From contig CP136062.1 in assembly GCA_032622095.1 (NCBI GenBank), positions 135,074,960-135,138,959 of the forward strand: DNA of 64,000 nucleotides. Direction: 5' to 3'. The notes below the pieces were generated by a model. That model was not told where the DNA came from, made no database searches, and saw only the letters and a list, made by a program, of their open reading frames with translations. A program made the position numbers and the translations under genes. Positions 44,590 through 56,310 of the stretch are shown one piece after another. The stretch is from Siphonodentalium dalli. Taxonomy: Eukaryota > Mollusca > Scaphopoda > Gadilida > Siphonodentaliidae. Position 1 is the stretch's first letter. Each line of letters begins with the position of its first letter.

Positions 44590-47135
44590 TTATTTGTAGT
44601 TAGGTGATGGTTTGTTTGTTCTAGACCAACTACTCAATTTCTCATGCTCATTGTTGAAGTAGTCATACAAATAATCAAGGTTGTGATGCGAAGAATACAG
44701 TTGTGTCATCGGCAAAGGATAAAAGTGATAAATTATTAGATTTGTGCTAGATTTAATAACATAGATTAAAAACAGAATCGGCCCAGCATGTAATTGGAAG
44801 TTTGGAATCAACCATACCTTCAAATTCCACAGATTGATATCTACTTGTCAGATAATTTCTAAACCACTCTTTGGCTTTGCCTCTTACTCCATAAGAATCA
44901 GCAAAATGTCATGATTTATAGTGTCAATGGCTTTGGTGAAATCAAGAAATACAGAAAGAGTACAATCTTTATCCTTATCAGTATTCAAACCCAAAATAGA
45001 GTAGATTTACAATTGGAATCGGATGAATTGTTGAGTTATCTTTTCTAAACCCATATTGATTATGGTAGAAGGAGTTATGTTTGTTTAAAACACAAACTAG
45101 TCTGTGACATACAATTTTTTTATAAGATTTAAATAAAATTGGCAGAATACTTATTGGGCGATAGTTTCCCATTATCTTTTAATCTCCTGATTTGAAGAGG
45201 GGTATAACCCTTGCTATCTTCGTGTCATCTGGAATAGTTCCTGTTTCCATTGAGAGATTGAAAATATGACATACCGGTTGTAAAATTTCATTGATAACTT
45301 TCTTCACAATGAAAGAGCTAAGACTACCTTTTTCAATGCTGTGCTTCCCTTTACGTGAAGAAACCGTTGTTTAAATTTCTTCTGGTGCAGTGGGATGAAA
45401 AAAACATTGTTTCACCACAAGGTGTAGGTAAGTATGAAGAATAGTATTTACAAGTTTGTGGTATTTTTTCAGCAGCAGTAGCACCAATGGTAGAGATATA
45501 TTCATTAAGGGTGTGTTTACATTGCTGTATATCTGTATACAGATATGTGTGAAGTCACGTGTCGCAGATTACTGTGATCACACCATGATTACTGATAATG
45601 AAGAACGCGCGCTCATCAGTAGTCTGGTAATTGACAATTCACTATGAGTCGTGTCAGTTTAGGTCAGACAAAAAAAATTAATCAACTATCAACAGACCAA
45701 AGCAGTTTATTCTTACAACAGTTGATAATGGTTCGAAGAAAGAATGAAATGCGCATGAGAACAAATCATATATAAATACACAATAAAAACAGTGTACATG
45801 TACACAAATAGAAATAGGGCTACTTCATCTACCAGTACACAGGTTCTCGCTTACACAGTGTGAATACATTGGTTGAAATGACAAAGAAAGATTAAGTGTG
45901 CACATTCGCCAAGCCCGAGTAACAATTAATCAAATCAGATTTGCCTGTCGCAATGCCTCGGTGTTGACCGTGACTTATAACGGACACGATTTTTGCTCAC
46001 ACGAACTAATACCGTTTTCTTTCTGTGTGCATTTCTATATCAATCGGTTTACACTAGTATGCGTGTAGAACTGTATACAGATCTACAGCAATGTAAACTC
46101 ACCCTAAAGGCGCCAGCAGCTTCTTTCTTATTTGTTCTTTCGACACCTCAAACATTGAATGACATAGGGTATTCTAATATTTTAGATCTTTGTTGCATTA
46201 TCTCACCAATAGGTTTCCATTTGATTTTTTCATGTTATGTTTATATTCATTTATCATATCTTTATAGTACAATGTCCTACTTGATCGTTTATTTTATTAA
46301 AGAGTTTACAAATTTCTTTGTATTTTGTCATATTAACTCCAGAGGGCACTTAAGTTATTTATGAAAAAGTTCAGCTTTATGTTCAGATGAGGTCATCCTT
46401 CCCTTGGATATCCATGGTTTCTGTATGAAGATTTTGGTCTTGATTGTTTTAGTGGAAAAGCTATTTCATATGCATTTAAATCAATTTCCATTAAAATCTT
46501 TATGTGACTGCTCTGGACACGCCCTTAAGCTTCCCACAACACTATTATAATTAGCCGCCCCTTGCAGTCTTTTGAAGCATGTTATTTTTTCATCACTGTA
46601 GTTCCGCCGGTATTCCGTCTTGGATTTTTTCCAAGATTATTTTGCTTACCCTTGTAACATGTGAAAGTACCGAAGTGGTCAAATAATTCACTTAGTATAG
46701 TGCCCGTTTCGTAATAGTGGTGTCATTTATTAAATCTGATCATTCAGAGTAGCAGTAAAGTCTGCCTCTCTAGTTGCTATTGTTATTGTTGGGAGGAAAC
46801 TAAAGGCTAAAGGGAAAGACATTGTTAAGAAAATTGTTGGTTTTATCGTACCTACTGTATAAGTCGATGTTTAAATCTCCTATCAAAACTGTTTTTATGT
46901 TCTCTATTAACTTGGTCCATTTTCTCGAGCATGAGATTGATACAGTTATCAGGTCTGCTTTTGGCGCTGTATTAGGCCTATAAATAATTCCTACTGTATA
47001 TGTTGTTTTTTTTTTGGTCAACACATCAACAAAAAGAGACTCAAATACATGAGGAATAAATGTTAAATCTTCTCTGATGTTATATGATAGATCATTTCGA
47101 ATATAAATACCTACACCACCATGACAGTCATCGTT
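44590..47135 (-). mobile_element. second non-LTR retrotransposon, endonuclease plus reverse transcriptase, decayed
   Basis: Right to left: GGVGIYIRNDLSYNIRED (near 47090), VGIIYRPN and IGDLNIDL (46800-47024, endonuclease), KPWISKGRMTS (46380-46445), PDDTKIARVIPLFKSGD, GNYRPISILPILFKS, NKHNSFYHNQYGFRKDNS, TLSVFLDFTKAIDTINHD, GKAKEWFRNYLTSRYQSVEF, and the catalytic FADD at 44705-44716. This is the full domain order of a jockey/CR1-type ORF2 protein. Many stops and frameshifts; the PQG motif is degraded. A diverged lineage from the element at 11935-15515. The 46120-46680 part is most decayed. Confidence 0.88.
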
Positions 47136-47299
47136 TAATCAATGGATGGTGGTATCCATTAAGTGGAAACTCAATACCATCTGGAGTCCTGAAAATTTCC
47201 TTTAAACCAATAGCTCAAAATTTTGAGTTGCTATTTTGTAATTCAAAACTTAACGCATTAAAGTCACCCAAGTGGAAATTAAGACTTTGACAGTTCGGG

Positions 47300-49827
47300 T
47301 GAAAACAGATAGATCACTTGTAGATATATTATCATGAACAAATTTTGGGGAAAACTACTGACAATCCGGTATTTGTAAAAGAGTCCCATCGTCTTGTCCA
47401 TCAAATTATGTGTCTCCAATGGATGTATGCCTATTAGTGTTCACACAAATGCATTCGTAGTTTTAAACACTTATGCCTCTCAGTATTTTACAAACAGTAC
47501 ACGAAGACATCCAGTGCTCACACATGCCTCTCATTGTTAAACATATAAGCATCCGAGTCTTGTGTATTTTACTGATCACATACAGTACACAGTACCTACA
47601 CTGCAGACTTATAGAAGTGGAATGAGTATCACGCGCGAAACGCAACCAGGTCTAGATGGTTTGTTAGCTCAACTTGTATACCATGATATATGGAATCCTC
47701 CCCTCATCTGCGGAATTTTGAAGACCCGATTTTGATGATACAGCATAACAGTCCGCATCATTTGAAGCTATTTTGCCATCTATAAGTGTCGCATTCGAAT
47801 TTTATGGCACTGTTTATGTTTTTGGCGCTTTTGTCTAAATTGTACATTTTAGTGAATAGGGGTAAGTAATTCACAAACTACTGATCATAATTGTACATAT
47901 AACAAGCTGAATTTGGTTTCAACTTGAAGGGTGTTATTATATAACTAGGGGATTGCACGTCAAAAATGACGGGTGACAAACAAGATATGCAAGAAAATAT
48001 TGTGCAGAATTAGTAGGTTATTAGTGGCCCTTCAAGGCATTTAAATACTTATTAGTCAACTGAGGTAAACAACACCTTTCAAACGACTCTCCGGATAAAG
48101 TTACCATCTATGTTTAATCTGATAATGAAGGCTCTTTATTACTAATTATTAGTGCCTCTTTAAACGGCACCTATCCCGTAACATTCCCCGTGTCATGCTA
48201 CCCCTCTACATCAATTTTCCCATCTTCTGAGCTGATAATATAATAAACTTTCTTTAATAATCATGCAATGTATCAGTCCCCCTTTAAGTCATCTGAGACC
48301 AGCGCTTACCCCACGACTTTAAGTCGTCTGAGGTAAAAACAAAAAAATGGAGGGTGACGAACATGACATGCAGAAAAATATCGCCACCGCTGCACGGCTG
48401 ATAAGAATATAAAGAAAGCCGACAAACGGTGCGCTGAGGCTGTCCGGAATTTGGTACAATGGGACATAAGGGTGATATATTTTTAAACGCGCCAAAATCG
48501 TGACAGACACACAAACACTTGGCTTCTATATAGATAGTAAATCTACAACACAATTAAACATGGATACATCATTGTATTTTTCACGAATTTAAATAAAAAA
48601 AAATTCTTTAAATTTTTTATGCTGAAGGTCGACTTGGTCTTAATGTCGATGTCTGTAGTTGTGAAGAGTGATGACAAAGGCAGTTTTCTGATAAAGTAAT
48701 AGGGACAGAAATAGACCAATCTGACGCACGGGTGGAATGTCTAATACCCAAAAATAGATAATCAATATATGTTCTGTGAATTGTCAGCCACAACAGCAAA
48801 TAATGGGGAACATTATTAATCACAAAACGCTATCTAAGTTCGAATAATTGTTTTCAACTGAGGGCTAAATGATCCTTGTTACTATCTGTTTAATATCACA
48901 CAAGATCAACTCGAGAACTGTCCCCGATTTACTGTATATAATGGTTGGCAAGAATTTTGTCGTATCAAGTATATCAACAGTGATACATTGGATTAGTAAA
49001 CGCTCTTTAGATCACGATTTTGCTGAAACCAACCACTACCTTGGTACGATTGCTTGCTATAATTCAATTTACTCTCAGAAGAACAATTTGGCAGTGAAAA
49101 TATTTTTGTTTCCCCGAAAAATACGATCAGAAGCGAGAGAATTCCATTTGTTCTTTTATTTTCAGTTGAACTTTGGAATGCTCATGCCTTTTCGCGGGAA
49201 TTTCAAGACTTCGCATTACATATGTGATATGGTTTCAATAATTTTTAAGTAGAAAGATAAATACAAACAAAAGGTGGCACATACAAACATTAGCAAGCTA
49301 CAATGTTAGTGAACCGTATATAAATACACCAAAGAGACGAAATTTGGTTACCTCCCTTCAAATGGCAAAATACCCAAACAAAGCACCAGGTGGCAAACAG
49401 CAAGAATTTGAAAGGGTACATATCGTCGGTTGTATTCAAAGACCTCGTAAAACCGACTTTCTCGCCCAAATCAAAATTTCGAGGAGAGACAAACAACTCA
49501 ATAACTTACTTGTGTGGCGAAACTTGAAACTTGTTGGGAAAGGTGGGTGATTATGTGCACAAGTCAGACTCTCGTTCATGTGATTTCTAGCGATAAATCT
49601 GTTTTCGTTGTGAGTTTGTACGACGTTTTGCCAAGTATGTGAGATAACTGACTTATCGATTTGTACTTTACAAGGTTTTTCAGAACGTTATATAGTCCAT
49701 GAGCTGGTAGGACCCCTCGTGCACCCCCACTATTTAACTTATTCGGCATTTTCATATAAACGAATATGTATACTGGTCAGGAAAAATGATGTTAACAGCA
49801 AATATTTTGGGTCCTATTGTACATATC
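47300..49827. other. no gene recognised
   Basis: About 2.5 kb of AT-rich DNA. Frames of up to 127 codons (48869-49252) have no recognisable domain. Around 47470-47580 a short word CACA(T/C)AT(A/G)C(A/C)TCTC repeats loosely, as also at 41760-41815. Confidence 0.45.
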
Positions 49828-50595
49828 TTACTCGTATTTAAATTATCGCAGTACTATTTTTCGCTCAGTTTTGAATTCGCGCACTTTGAATTCGAGCAAC
49901 CGGCTGCGCGAATCAAAACTGACCAAATTTATTATTATTTTTCGTAATTTTAAGTCTTGTTTAAGATTTTAATTATCCCTGAAGATAAGTGTGCATATCA
50001 TAGACCGTCTCGAAGAACTTACTTAAATTTTCATCGAATAGAACACATCCGTTATAACGCGTAATAATTTTGTTTGTGAAGACGGGTGCTTATGTATGGT
50101 CCAAATAATCTGATATTGAATAACTATTTATGGGCATCGTGGAATTGAACTCGAAAGTAGTAAACACACAACCACGTATCTATATAGGTTTCTGACTTTA
50201 GAAAACAAATGAGCTCTTGCATGATTTCGTGTATTTTAAATGTATAACTAAATTTATAACATTACTAACTGACTATTTGACCACTGTGTCAACCCTTTGG
50301 TTGTGAATACGGAGACGTGCTTTCGTGCACCTTCAGTCTGGAATATTAAAAAATATTTGCATTTCTTAGAAGCATTTCAACATCAATGATCTAACCACAT
50401 AATATGTAAATATGATAAATGGCGTTGATATTGATTGGTTGCCCATATGTAAATATAAGTGTTTATTATTTATATAAAATACCCCTCTTATTTTCCATAT
50501 TGTTTTGTATATATAAACTTATGAGTCGTACTATTTTTCGCGCACCAATGGGTGCGCGAAAAAAAGTACTGCGCGAATTTAAATACGAGTAAGGT
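49828..50595. mobile_element. 768 bp element with ~37 bp terminal inverted repeats
   Basis: The left end, CTTACTCGTATTTAAATT then GCAGTACTATTTTTCGC, is matched by the inverse at 50559-50595 (GCGAAAAAAAGTACTGCGCG then AATTTAAATACGAGTAAG). A second hairpin (CGCGCACC / GGTGCGCG) lies just inside the right end. No coding content; TSD not clear (GTAC is near both ends). Confidence 0.7.
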
Positions 50596-50703
50596 ACTTG
50601 GTCAAAGTTTAGCCTTACTCGGTTACCATTTTTTTCCGATTATGATGGGGCGGGGGGAAAGATATCCCATATAAGTGATGTCATTGTTATTTGGATTTTA
50701 ACA

Positions 50704-51830
50704 GGTCATGTGCCATTTTGTAGGTATTTGAATAGTGCGCAAACACATGAACAAACTATGAAAGACGTACGTTGTCGGAAAACCTATTTTGATGGAGAAA
50801 GTAGTGTTGAAGTCGCGGAATCTGTGTCAGACCCGGAAAACAACATGGACGACATCACTGCAAAAGAGATCAGAGAGCTGCTACCGGCCATTTTGTCACG
50901 TCTGTTGCGAGCGGACGATGTTGATGGACTAATGTCGTCTCTTCGACAGTTGGCATTTCCCGCTTGATGACATCCCGTTCCAACTCTTCGTGGACGTTGT
51001 GGAATTTCTCGAAAGCAACAACATACATGCAATGAGATATTCACCAGAAGTTATACGATTTTTGGCAGTGGGGTATAAACTTTTCGTTCTAAGTTCATAT
51101 GGTTCATGGGTGGACCAAAATGCATTGGATGGTATGAGAGTAGTCATGATTCGGCCAATGCAAAAGTGAACTTCATTTGTCCAAGTTTGAACATGCTGCG
51201 GACTGAGTTAGCACCAATGGAAAGTGAGTGCAGTTCTTCGGGAGTTATAACTGGTAACATGGATTCGTTTCTATCAATGAGTTTGCCCAATGTATCACGG
51301 AAATTATGTTTTGACGGGAAGAAGATCGCCATGGGAGTAGGACAGGTATTAGGGTAAGCTAATCTTTTTGGCCTCGAATCTTACCGACTATTGCGGAAAG
51401 ACTGAGTTATAACTGGTAAAATAGATACACTTCTATCAATGAGTTTTCTAATGTATCGCGCAAAATATGTATTCACGGGAAGAAGATCGCCATGGGATTC
51501 GGAAAGGTATTAGGGGAAGTTAATCTTTTTGGTCATGAATCTAGCCCGACTATTGCGGAACGACTGTGTAGACTTACAAAAGAAACAGTTGTGCTTCTAA
51601 CAGTGGATCATTCATTACAGACACTAGAGGGGGGCGTATACAAATTGGATGGAACATATTCTACTGCTTCAAATGTTATATGTGAAAAAGTTTCAAAATT
51701 CCGAAGAGGATAATGGAGTTGCGAGAAATGAAATTGCGAAATCAACAAGCACAACACGATCGTTTGATATAAAGAAACCGGAGATTCTTTTAACTGACCA
51801 AAGATTCTTAAAAAGAGATTCTTATTAGTA
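50704..51830 (+). pseudogene. decayed multicopy invertebrate gene with FDGKKIAMG / LFGHE motifs
   Basis: Plus-strand pieces: NNMDDITAKEIRELLPAIL, DDIPFQLFVDVVEFLES, MRYSPEVIRFLAVGYKLF, FIWFMGGPKCIGWYESS, AKVNFICPSLNMLRTELAP, SLPNVSRKLCFDGKKIAMG, GEVNLFGHESSPTIAERL and STASNVICEKVSKFRRG. Frame changes at about 50962 and 51100 and after 51710 break it. The [LC]-x-FDGK and D-[LV]-[FW]-G-x-E pattern recalls an uncharacterised family repeated in bivalves; function unknown. A 161 bp internal duplication (51244-51565) is the obvious lesion. An AG acceptor-like TTTTAACAG sits at 50695-50703. Confidence 0.7.
51244..51565 (+). repeat. 161 bp tandem duplication inside the pseudogene
   Basis: Two units (51244-51404 and 51405-51565) share GTTATAACTGGTAA, TCTATCAATGAGTTT, GGGAAGAAGATCGCCATGGG and GACTATTGCGGAA. 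They differ at roughly one base in seven, so the duplication is old. The second copy carries the frame that continues downstream. Confidence 0.9.
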
Positions 51831-52124
51831 ATATGTGTTTTCGCAAATTATCAACAGAAGCGGCGTATGGTTATAAATAACCGATTTTCACTTCAATTTA
51901 CCGTCATGTAAGCTACTGTACTTATATGTCAAATCGTGATGCCATCTGCTATACTGGCACGCCGCCGCATTAATTAACATATGCACATTTTGTATATAAG
52001 TTCTTATTGAACATTTAAACGTTATGCTCGGAAACACCGTCGTTTAGTCGCATCCGCCATTGGCATTATAGCAACCTATGTTACCGATTGTTGTGTGCAA
52101 CTTTTGTAACTAATGTCTGATGGT

Positions 52125-52130
52125 TTTATT
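52125..52130 (-). promoter_or_regulatory. polyadenylation signal candidate
   Basis: AATAAA on the minus strand, about 85 bases beyond the stop codon of the PAN terminal exon at 52212-52489. Position is appropriate for its 3' UTR. Confidence 0.5.
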
Positions 52131-52211
52131 TTGAATAAAAACGAAATTCCCAAAAAGTAACAGAAATTATTCAAACGAAAAATCAGCTCTACACAAATTT
52201 TAACATGCAGT

Positions 52212-52489
52212 TTACTGTGCACTGTATTTGTATTCACAATTTCTATGGTAGTACACCCAACCAGCAATAGATCGGAAGTCGACGTCCTCGACGTCTAATG
52301 CTCCAAACATTGACGTCAAACATTGGGCGGCGACCTGGTTGTACTCGTACGACAGACAAAGGTACAATTTCGCATTGATGCATTTCTGTCTGCATTCCTC
52401 CATTGAGATATCCAGGATGGATTCTGCGTTCCGACTTCGTACCGTCATGCCCTTAATCGAGGAGAATGTATTGCCGTAAACATCACATT
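52212..52489 (-). CDS. PAN/apple-domain terminal exon
   Basis: Minus-strand exon from a CTATTTCAG acceptor to a TAA at 52212-52214. It encodes ECDVYGNTFSSIKGMTV, SMEECRQKCINAKLYLCLSY and CLTSMFGALDVEDVDF, ending GWVYYHRNCEYKYSAQ. Six Cys in the PAN spacing (EEC-x3-C-x7-C...C) and the LCLSYEY core identify a PAN/apple domain, complete in one exon. The entry phase is 1, matching the EGF exon at 53061-53210 (G|AA gives Glu). It is therefore the C-terminal domain of a secreted or surface protein. An AATAAA follows at about 85 bases. Confidence 0.85.
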
Positions 52490-53060
52490 CTGAAATAGAC
52501 GTAGACCTTTGTTTGCTGTGTATTTAACTCTTAAACACCATGTAGCCGTACGCATGCGAGGTCCGTAGGAAGCGTATATGTTAATGTTCATGAATTCGCC
52601 GGTTTGATACTCTCATATCCAGTATCGACGATTAACTACATGTAGGTGTATGGGTGTTGACTAAATTGGTGTTAAATCGGTTGCGCATCTTTGGAAATTG
52701 TGTCAGTAATAATATCTGTTCCTTGAGCTCTCTGAATCTGGACTAATATTAATTTTAACCAGAGATGCCAATCAGCACGATCGAGCTATTGGGAAATATA
52801 GCTTCTCTATTTTTACAGAAAATATTAGAACAATACACTTAAAGTCAACTATCATTTTATCTGTATTTCCTTCAACGAGTGACACATAAATTTGACTTGT
52901 TATTGTCTGGAAAACACAGAGCATCTATAAGTATTTCGACATACATGATTATCATATAATTTCAAAATGTTACAGACTTTTATATCTAGAATAGTTAGTT
53001 TTTCAATCGTCCGACCATCGATGCAGTCTGTGTTGAAATAAGTTGTCTGTTCATACTCAC

Positions 53061-53210
53061 CTCTTTCACGTGACCAGTTTGACTCATTCTGGGCGTAACT
53101 GTAACCGTCTAAGCAAAGACAGATACCATCTCGGCACATTGAATTTGATTGACAATCTACGGATTGGTTGCAGTTCATAGTTGTCGTGGGCGGTGGTTGT
53201 TTGGTTGGAG
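53061..53210 (-). CDS. EGF-like exon with Pro/Thr linker
   Basis: Minus-strand exon, TTACTTGCAG acceptor to G|GTGAGT donor, 150 bp, phase 1 at both ends. Encodes PTKQPPPTTT then MNCNQSVDCQSNSMCRDG and ICLCLDGYSYAQNE. The C-x4-DC-x5-C-x3-C-x-C-x2-GY pattern is an EGF/EB-type disulphide module; the Pro/Thr stretch is an extracellular linker. It splices to the PAN exon at 52212-52489 across a 571 bp intron. The preceding exon is not certain; the linker exon at 63282-63350 fits in phase. Confidence 0.83.
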
Positions 53211-54254
53211 CTGCAAGTAAATGTAGAATCATATTCTAAAACGGTTCGTTTTAGTTATTATTGCATTGGTTAAACGGACAGGTCTGATTTAAACTTCTGA
53301 ATGTAATTTTGAAGGAGATATAATATAGGTTGATAAATACACCATATATTGGTATACTTTCTCCATAATTATACTCTGAAACATACCTGCCAAGGTGACA
53401 GCAATGTTCCCCAGCTGTCTTCGTTTTTTTTTGTACAGAAGCGAAACAATTTAAACACTCTTTATTCTACCACAACAGGAATAGACTAACAATGAACACT
53501 CTTTTTGTTCCATGCTAAAAACAATTCGGGACCCGAAGTTTCTAAATTCGATCTCTTGAAGTATTCTTTCTGTGGCATACAGAGTCTGTATATTTAGCGC
53601 GTATTTATCTCATCATGTTGGTTTCTGGAAACGGAACCGCGATGTAACAATGCCACCATAATTTGGATCTCTAAACCGCAAGTGACTTTAAGTGGACATG
53701 CCTCGTTTGTCAGGCCTAAAATCAATCAAGACTTTTTTATGAGAATCAAAATGAGAATCATGATTCTGATCGTTCTCGTCCGATTTTATGGCCTGGTTGT
53801 GTAAATGTACATGTCATTAAATTTAGTAGTAAACAACGTTAACAGACAGATGCCGCTTCTAGCGAATGTGGGTGTGATTGTAATTATAACGTCACAGATC
53901 ACGTGATTTAAAAAAACATATCTACAATGTAAACATCTTGTTATGGTCAGATCTGATAATAAAACCTCATGCTGGATCAAATTAAGATCACATCTGCCTC
54001 TAATCAACAGTTGTTAATGCATACACAACGGGTTGTGTCAATAATTCAATAATTGTAGTGCTTTAGTTCTCTTCTATTGAAAACTGGTGGTTCGTCATCC
54101 ACATGTACATGTATTACATGTAACATTATCGACGTCTCGCCCCATGCATCGACGTGATGCACAGGAAAATATACGTGTACAATTACTAATGATACACACG
54201 TAGAAATCCTACACCCCTAGAAGCGGAATCTCTCTATTTAATATTTGTAAGATT
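53211..54254. other. no gene recognised
   Basis: Presumed intron of the minus-strand PAN gene. A donor-like GCAG|GTATGT on the minus strand at about 53388-53394 is in the right phase, but no acceptor or domain supports an exon. Confidence 0.4.
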
Positions 54255-54350
54255 TATGGAGGCACGATCCAGATTTTCGGCTATGTCGTGGTTTGAACCC
54301 GCGCCAACCTCGCCTACTCCAGACTGCAAAGATCTTATCCACGATCCAAC
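54255..54350 (-). mobile_element. tRNA-derived SINE head (probable)
   Basis: On the minus strand TGTGGTTGGATCGTGGATAAG is followed by GGGTTCAAACC, an A-box and B-box pair at tRNA spacing. No acceptor stem pairs and the downstream body GACATAGCCGAAAATCTGG is not tRNA. A similar body phrase (ATTTATGGGGGCACGCGG) recurs at 56870. Confidence 0.55.
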
Positions 54351-54419
54351 CACATAGGATTGATTGATTGGGGTTTAAAGGCACGTGCGGCCTTCATTTT
54401 CGAAAATATTCATATTTGT

Positions 54420-54890
54420 TCCAAACACCGTAAACAGAAAAACATTAAAACGCATACAGTTCCGTTCATATATACCATGACCATCGCGTAAACAGCATGT
54501 TATCATAAATACCTACTATATTTTACCTAAGCAAGAGCCTGATTGTGTTACATAATACAGCACAATCTTACTGGCTAATCACACACAAATGGCATAAACG
54601 CTCTTTATTAGTTCCATATAAGGTATTCACCCACAAAGAACGCTCTTTATGTTTACCATCATAATATAAACAAACACCAGAAAAGTAACTTTTTATGCGT
54701 TTGTTTACATAACAATGGTCAAACAAATGACCATAACATACAGTTTATGCGATATTTCTTATTTGTATACGGACAAAGTCTATCTACATTTTGATGTTCT
54801 TTCTGTTTGTGGCGGTTTTTGACGGGTGGAGATATTTTCACAGGACATCCACCGCCAAGGCCAACCGTGTCTTTAACGTCGATTTAGCAA
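54420..54890 (-). repeat. dispersed 'AAAGAGCGTT' repeat, copy 2, inverse orientation
   Basis: Inverse relative of 18300-18680, a little longer, with AACGCTCTTTATTAGTTCC, GAACGCTCTTTATGTTTACC and GACGGGTGGAGATATTTTCAC. The GTAAACAGAAAAACATTAAA start matches its partner's GGCATAAACAG phrases. Confidence 0.75.
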
Positions 54891-55299
54891 CAGAGCCATA
54901 TAACGACGAGAAGAAACAGGTTATCAACATCTAGTGAATCAACTGTGATTAGAAATGACAGTGAATTAGACTAAAACGAAACAAAATATATACAAATAAA
55001 AACACCAAAAATCAGAGCGCTAGTGCTCGATTGGGGCCAGAACAATTAAGAAACTGACCATTGTGCAAACACATAAAACACAATATCAAAACAGATAGCA
55101 ATACTGCTTTGAAAACAGCAAACATAAAACATACATGAAATGTTTTCATCAACTATAAATAATGTATCAAGACTTTCGCATATCAAAATATTTGAAGTAG
55201 CTGACAGCCTGACACACTCTCTTCCGGGATGAGTGATAAGATTTTTATGAGATCTGATGAATCTGGCGTGAGTCTTAATTAAATCGCCAAGTTGATAGT

Positions 55300-56310
55300 C
55301 GGGTGGCTGACACAGTAGGTGACTCCTCGCCCAAAATGCAGCCCCATTCCAAAAATGCAATGGTGTCACCATCCAAAGATGACCCTTTCTCTTCAAACAT
55401 CGAAAACTCAAAGCTCAACCTCTGCCTCTGAGAGTAAAAAAAATGACATAACTTGTGGATATTTGTTTTGGAACAATGGGATCAACTTCCTTAGTTGGTT
55501 TCGGAGCAAACGTAAAAACTACAGTAGCCGTATCCATTGAGACAGGTTCTGGAACAGGATAAATATCATTATCTTGAACTTGTATTGCTAGTGATATATT
55601 GACAATTTTTGTTTGACTTTCTGTCTGAGTGCCGACATACTTTTTCCTAGAAACGGCAGCCGAGTATGTGACTTGAGAAATTGATGGTCTGGAACCAACT
55701 TATTTCTTAGCATCCATATACGATAACTGTTTCCATATACGATAACTGTTTCTCAGCCTTACATCTTTGTATCTTGAATTCATAGTCCCATATTATCATG
55801 ACCAGAAACAGAACAGCGTGCACAAATGTTTTCTTTACGTTTACAATGTTCCTGGCCATGGCATAGAAAATATCGTAATGGATTTGGAACATAGGTACTT
55901 ATATCTCGTTCCTGTACCCAATCTTCAGTGTCGGCGGATGTTCGCACCGATTGAAGGCCAGCATATAACTACTCAGAGGGACTCGAAGTCCATTAACAGT
56001 CTTTGTTAATCTACGGACTTCTGTAACTCCCTGTGGTGCCAACTCCGCCAATATTTCCGATTCCGAAGAATCAGCGGTATTGCGGGACCGCAACACAGCT
56101 CTGCAATGTCTTGTGAGGAGTAACCAACACTGGTGTTTATGTAATAGTTGTTAACTGCAACAGAGCATCAGATTGAACTTTCTTTATCAATGACAAAGAT
56201 AGAAGGTCGTTTCACATTTGGGTCAAAGCCAAGAACCAAGTACTGAGGGAATACAATAGCATCATTGGAACTTTGTGAGTCACAATTCTTACGAGCATTT
56301 GTTTCGAGTT
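55300..56310 (-). pseudogene. gag-like ORF1 of a non-LTR retrotransposon
   Basis: Minus strand, from right to left: FVIDKESSIRCSVAVNNYY, AELAPQGVTEVRRLTKTVNG, LSSYMLAFNRCEHPPTLKIG, YVPNPLRYFLCHGQEHCKR then ENICARCSVSGHDN (a zinc-knuckle pair), SISQVTYSAAVSRKKYVGTQ and PVPEPVSMDTATVVF. The QGVTEVxR, zinc-knuckle and SYAxAV...GTQT order is that of the nucleic-acid-binding ORF1 proteins of I/jockey-type elements in molluscs. Frame changes and stops interrupt it; a 20 bp tandem duplication (CCATATACGATAACTGTTT twice, 55716-55755) is one cause. No endonuclease or RT follows on its 3' side. Confidence 0.8.

Noticed and set aside
45993-46364. 123-codon plus-strand frame with hydrophobic stretches
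   Set aside because: Opposite strand of the decayed non-LTR element; hydrophobicity reflects T-rich DNA.
53388-53450. Extra minus-strand exon upstream of the EGF exon
   Set aside because: A good donor (GCAG|GTATGT) but no acceptor, no frame with a domain, and A-rich sequence at its start.
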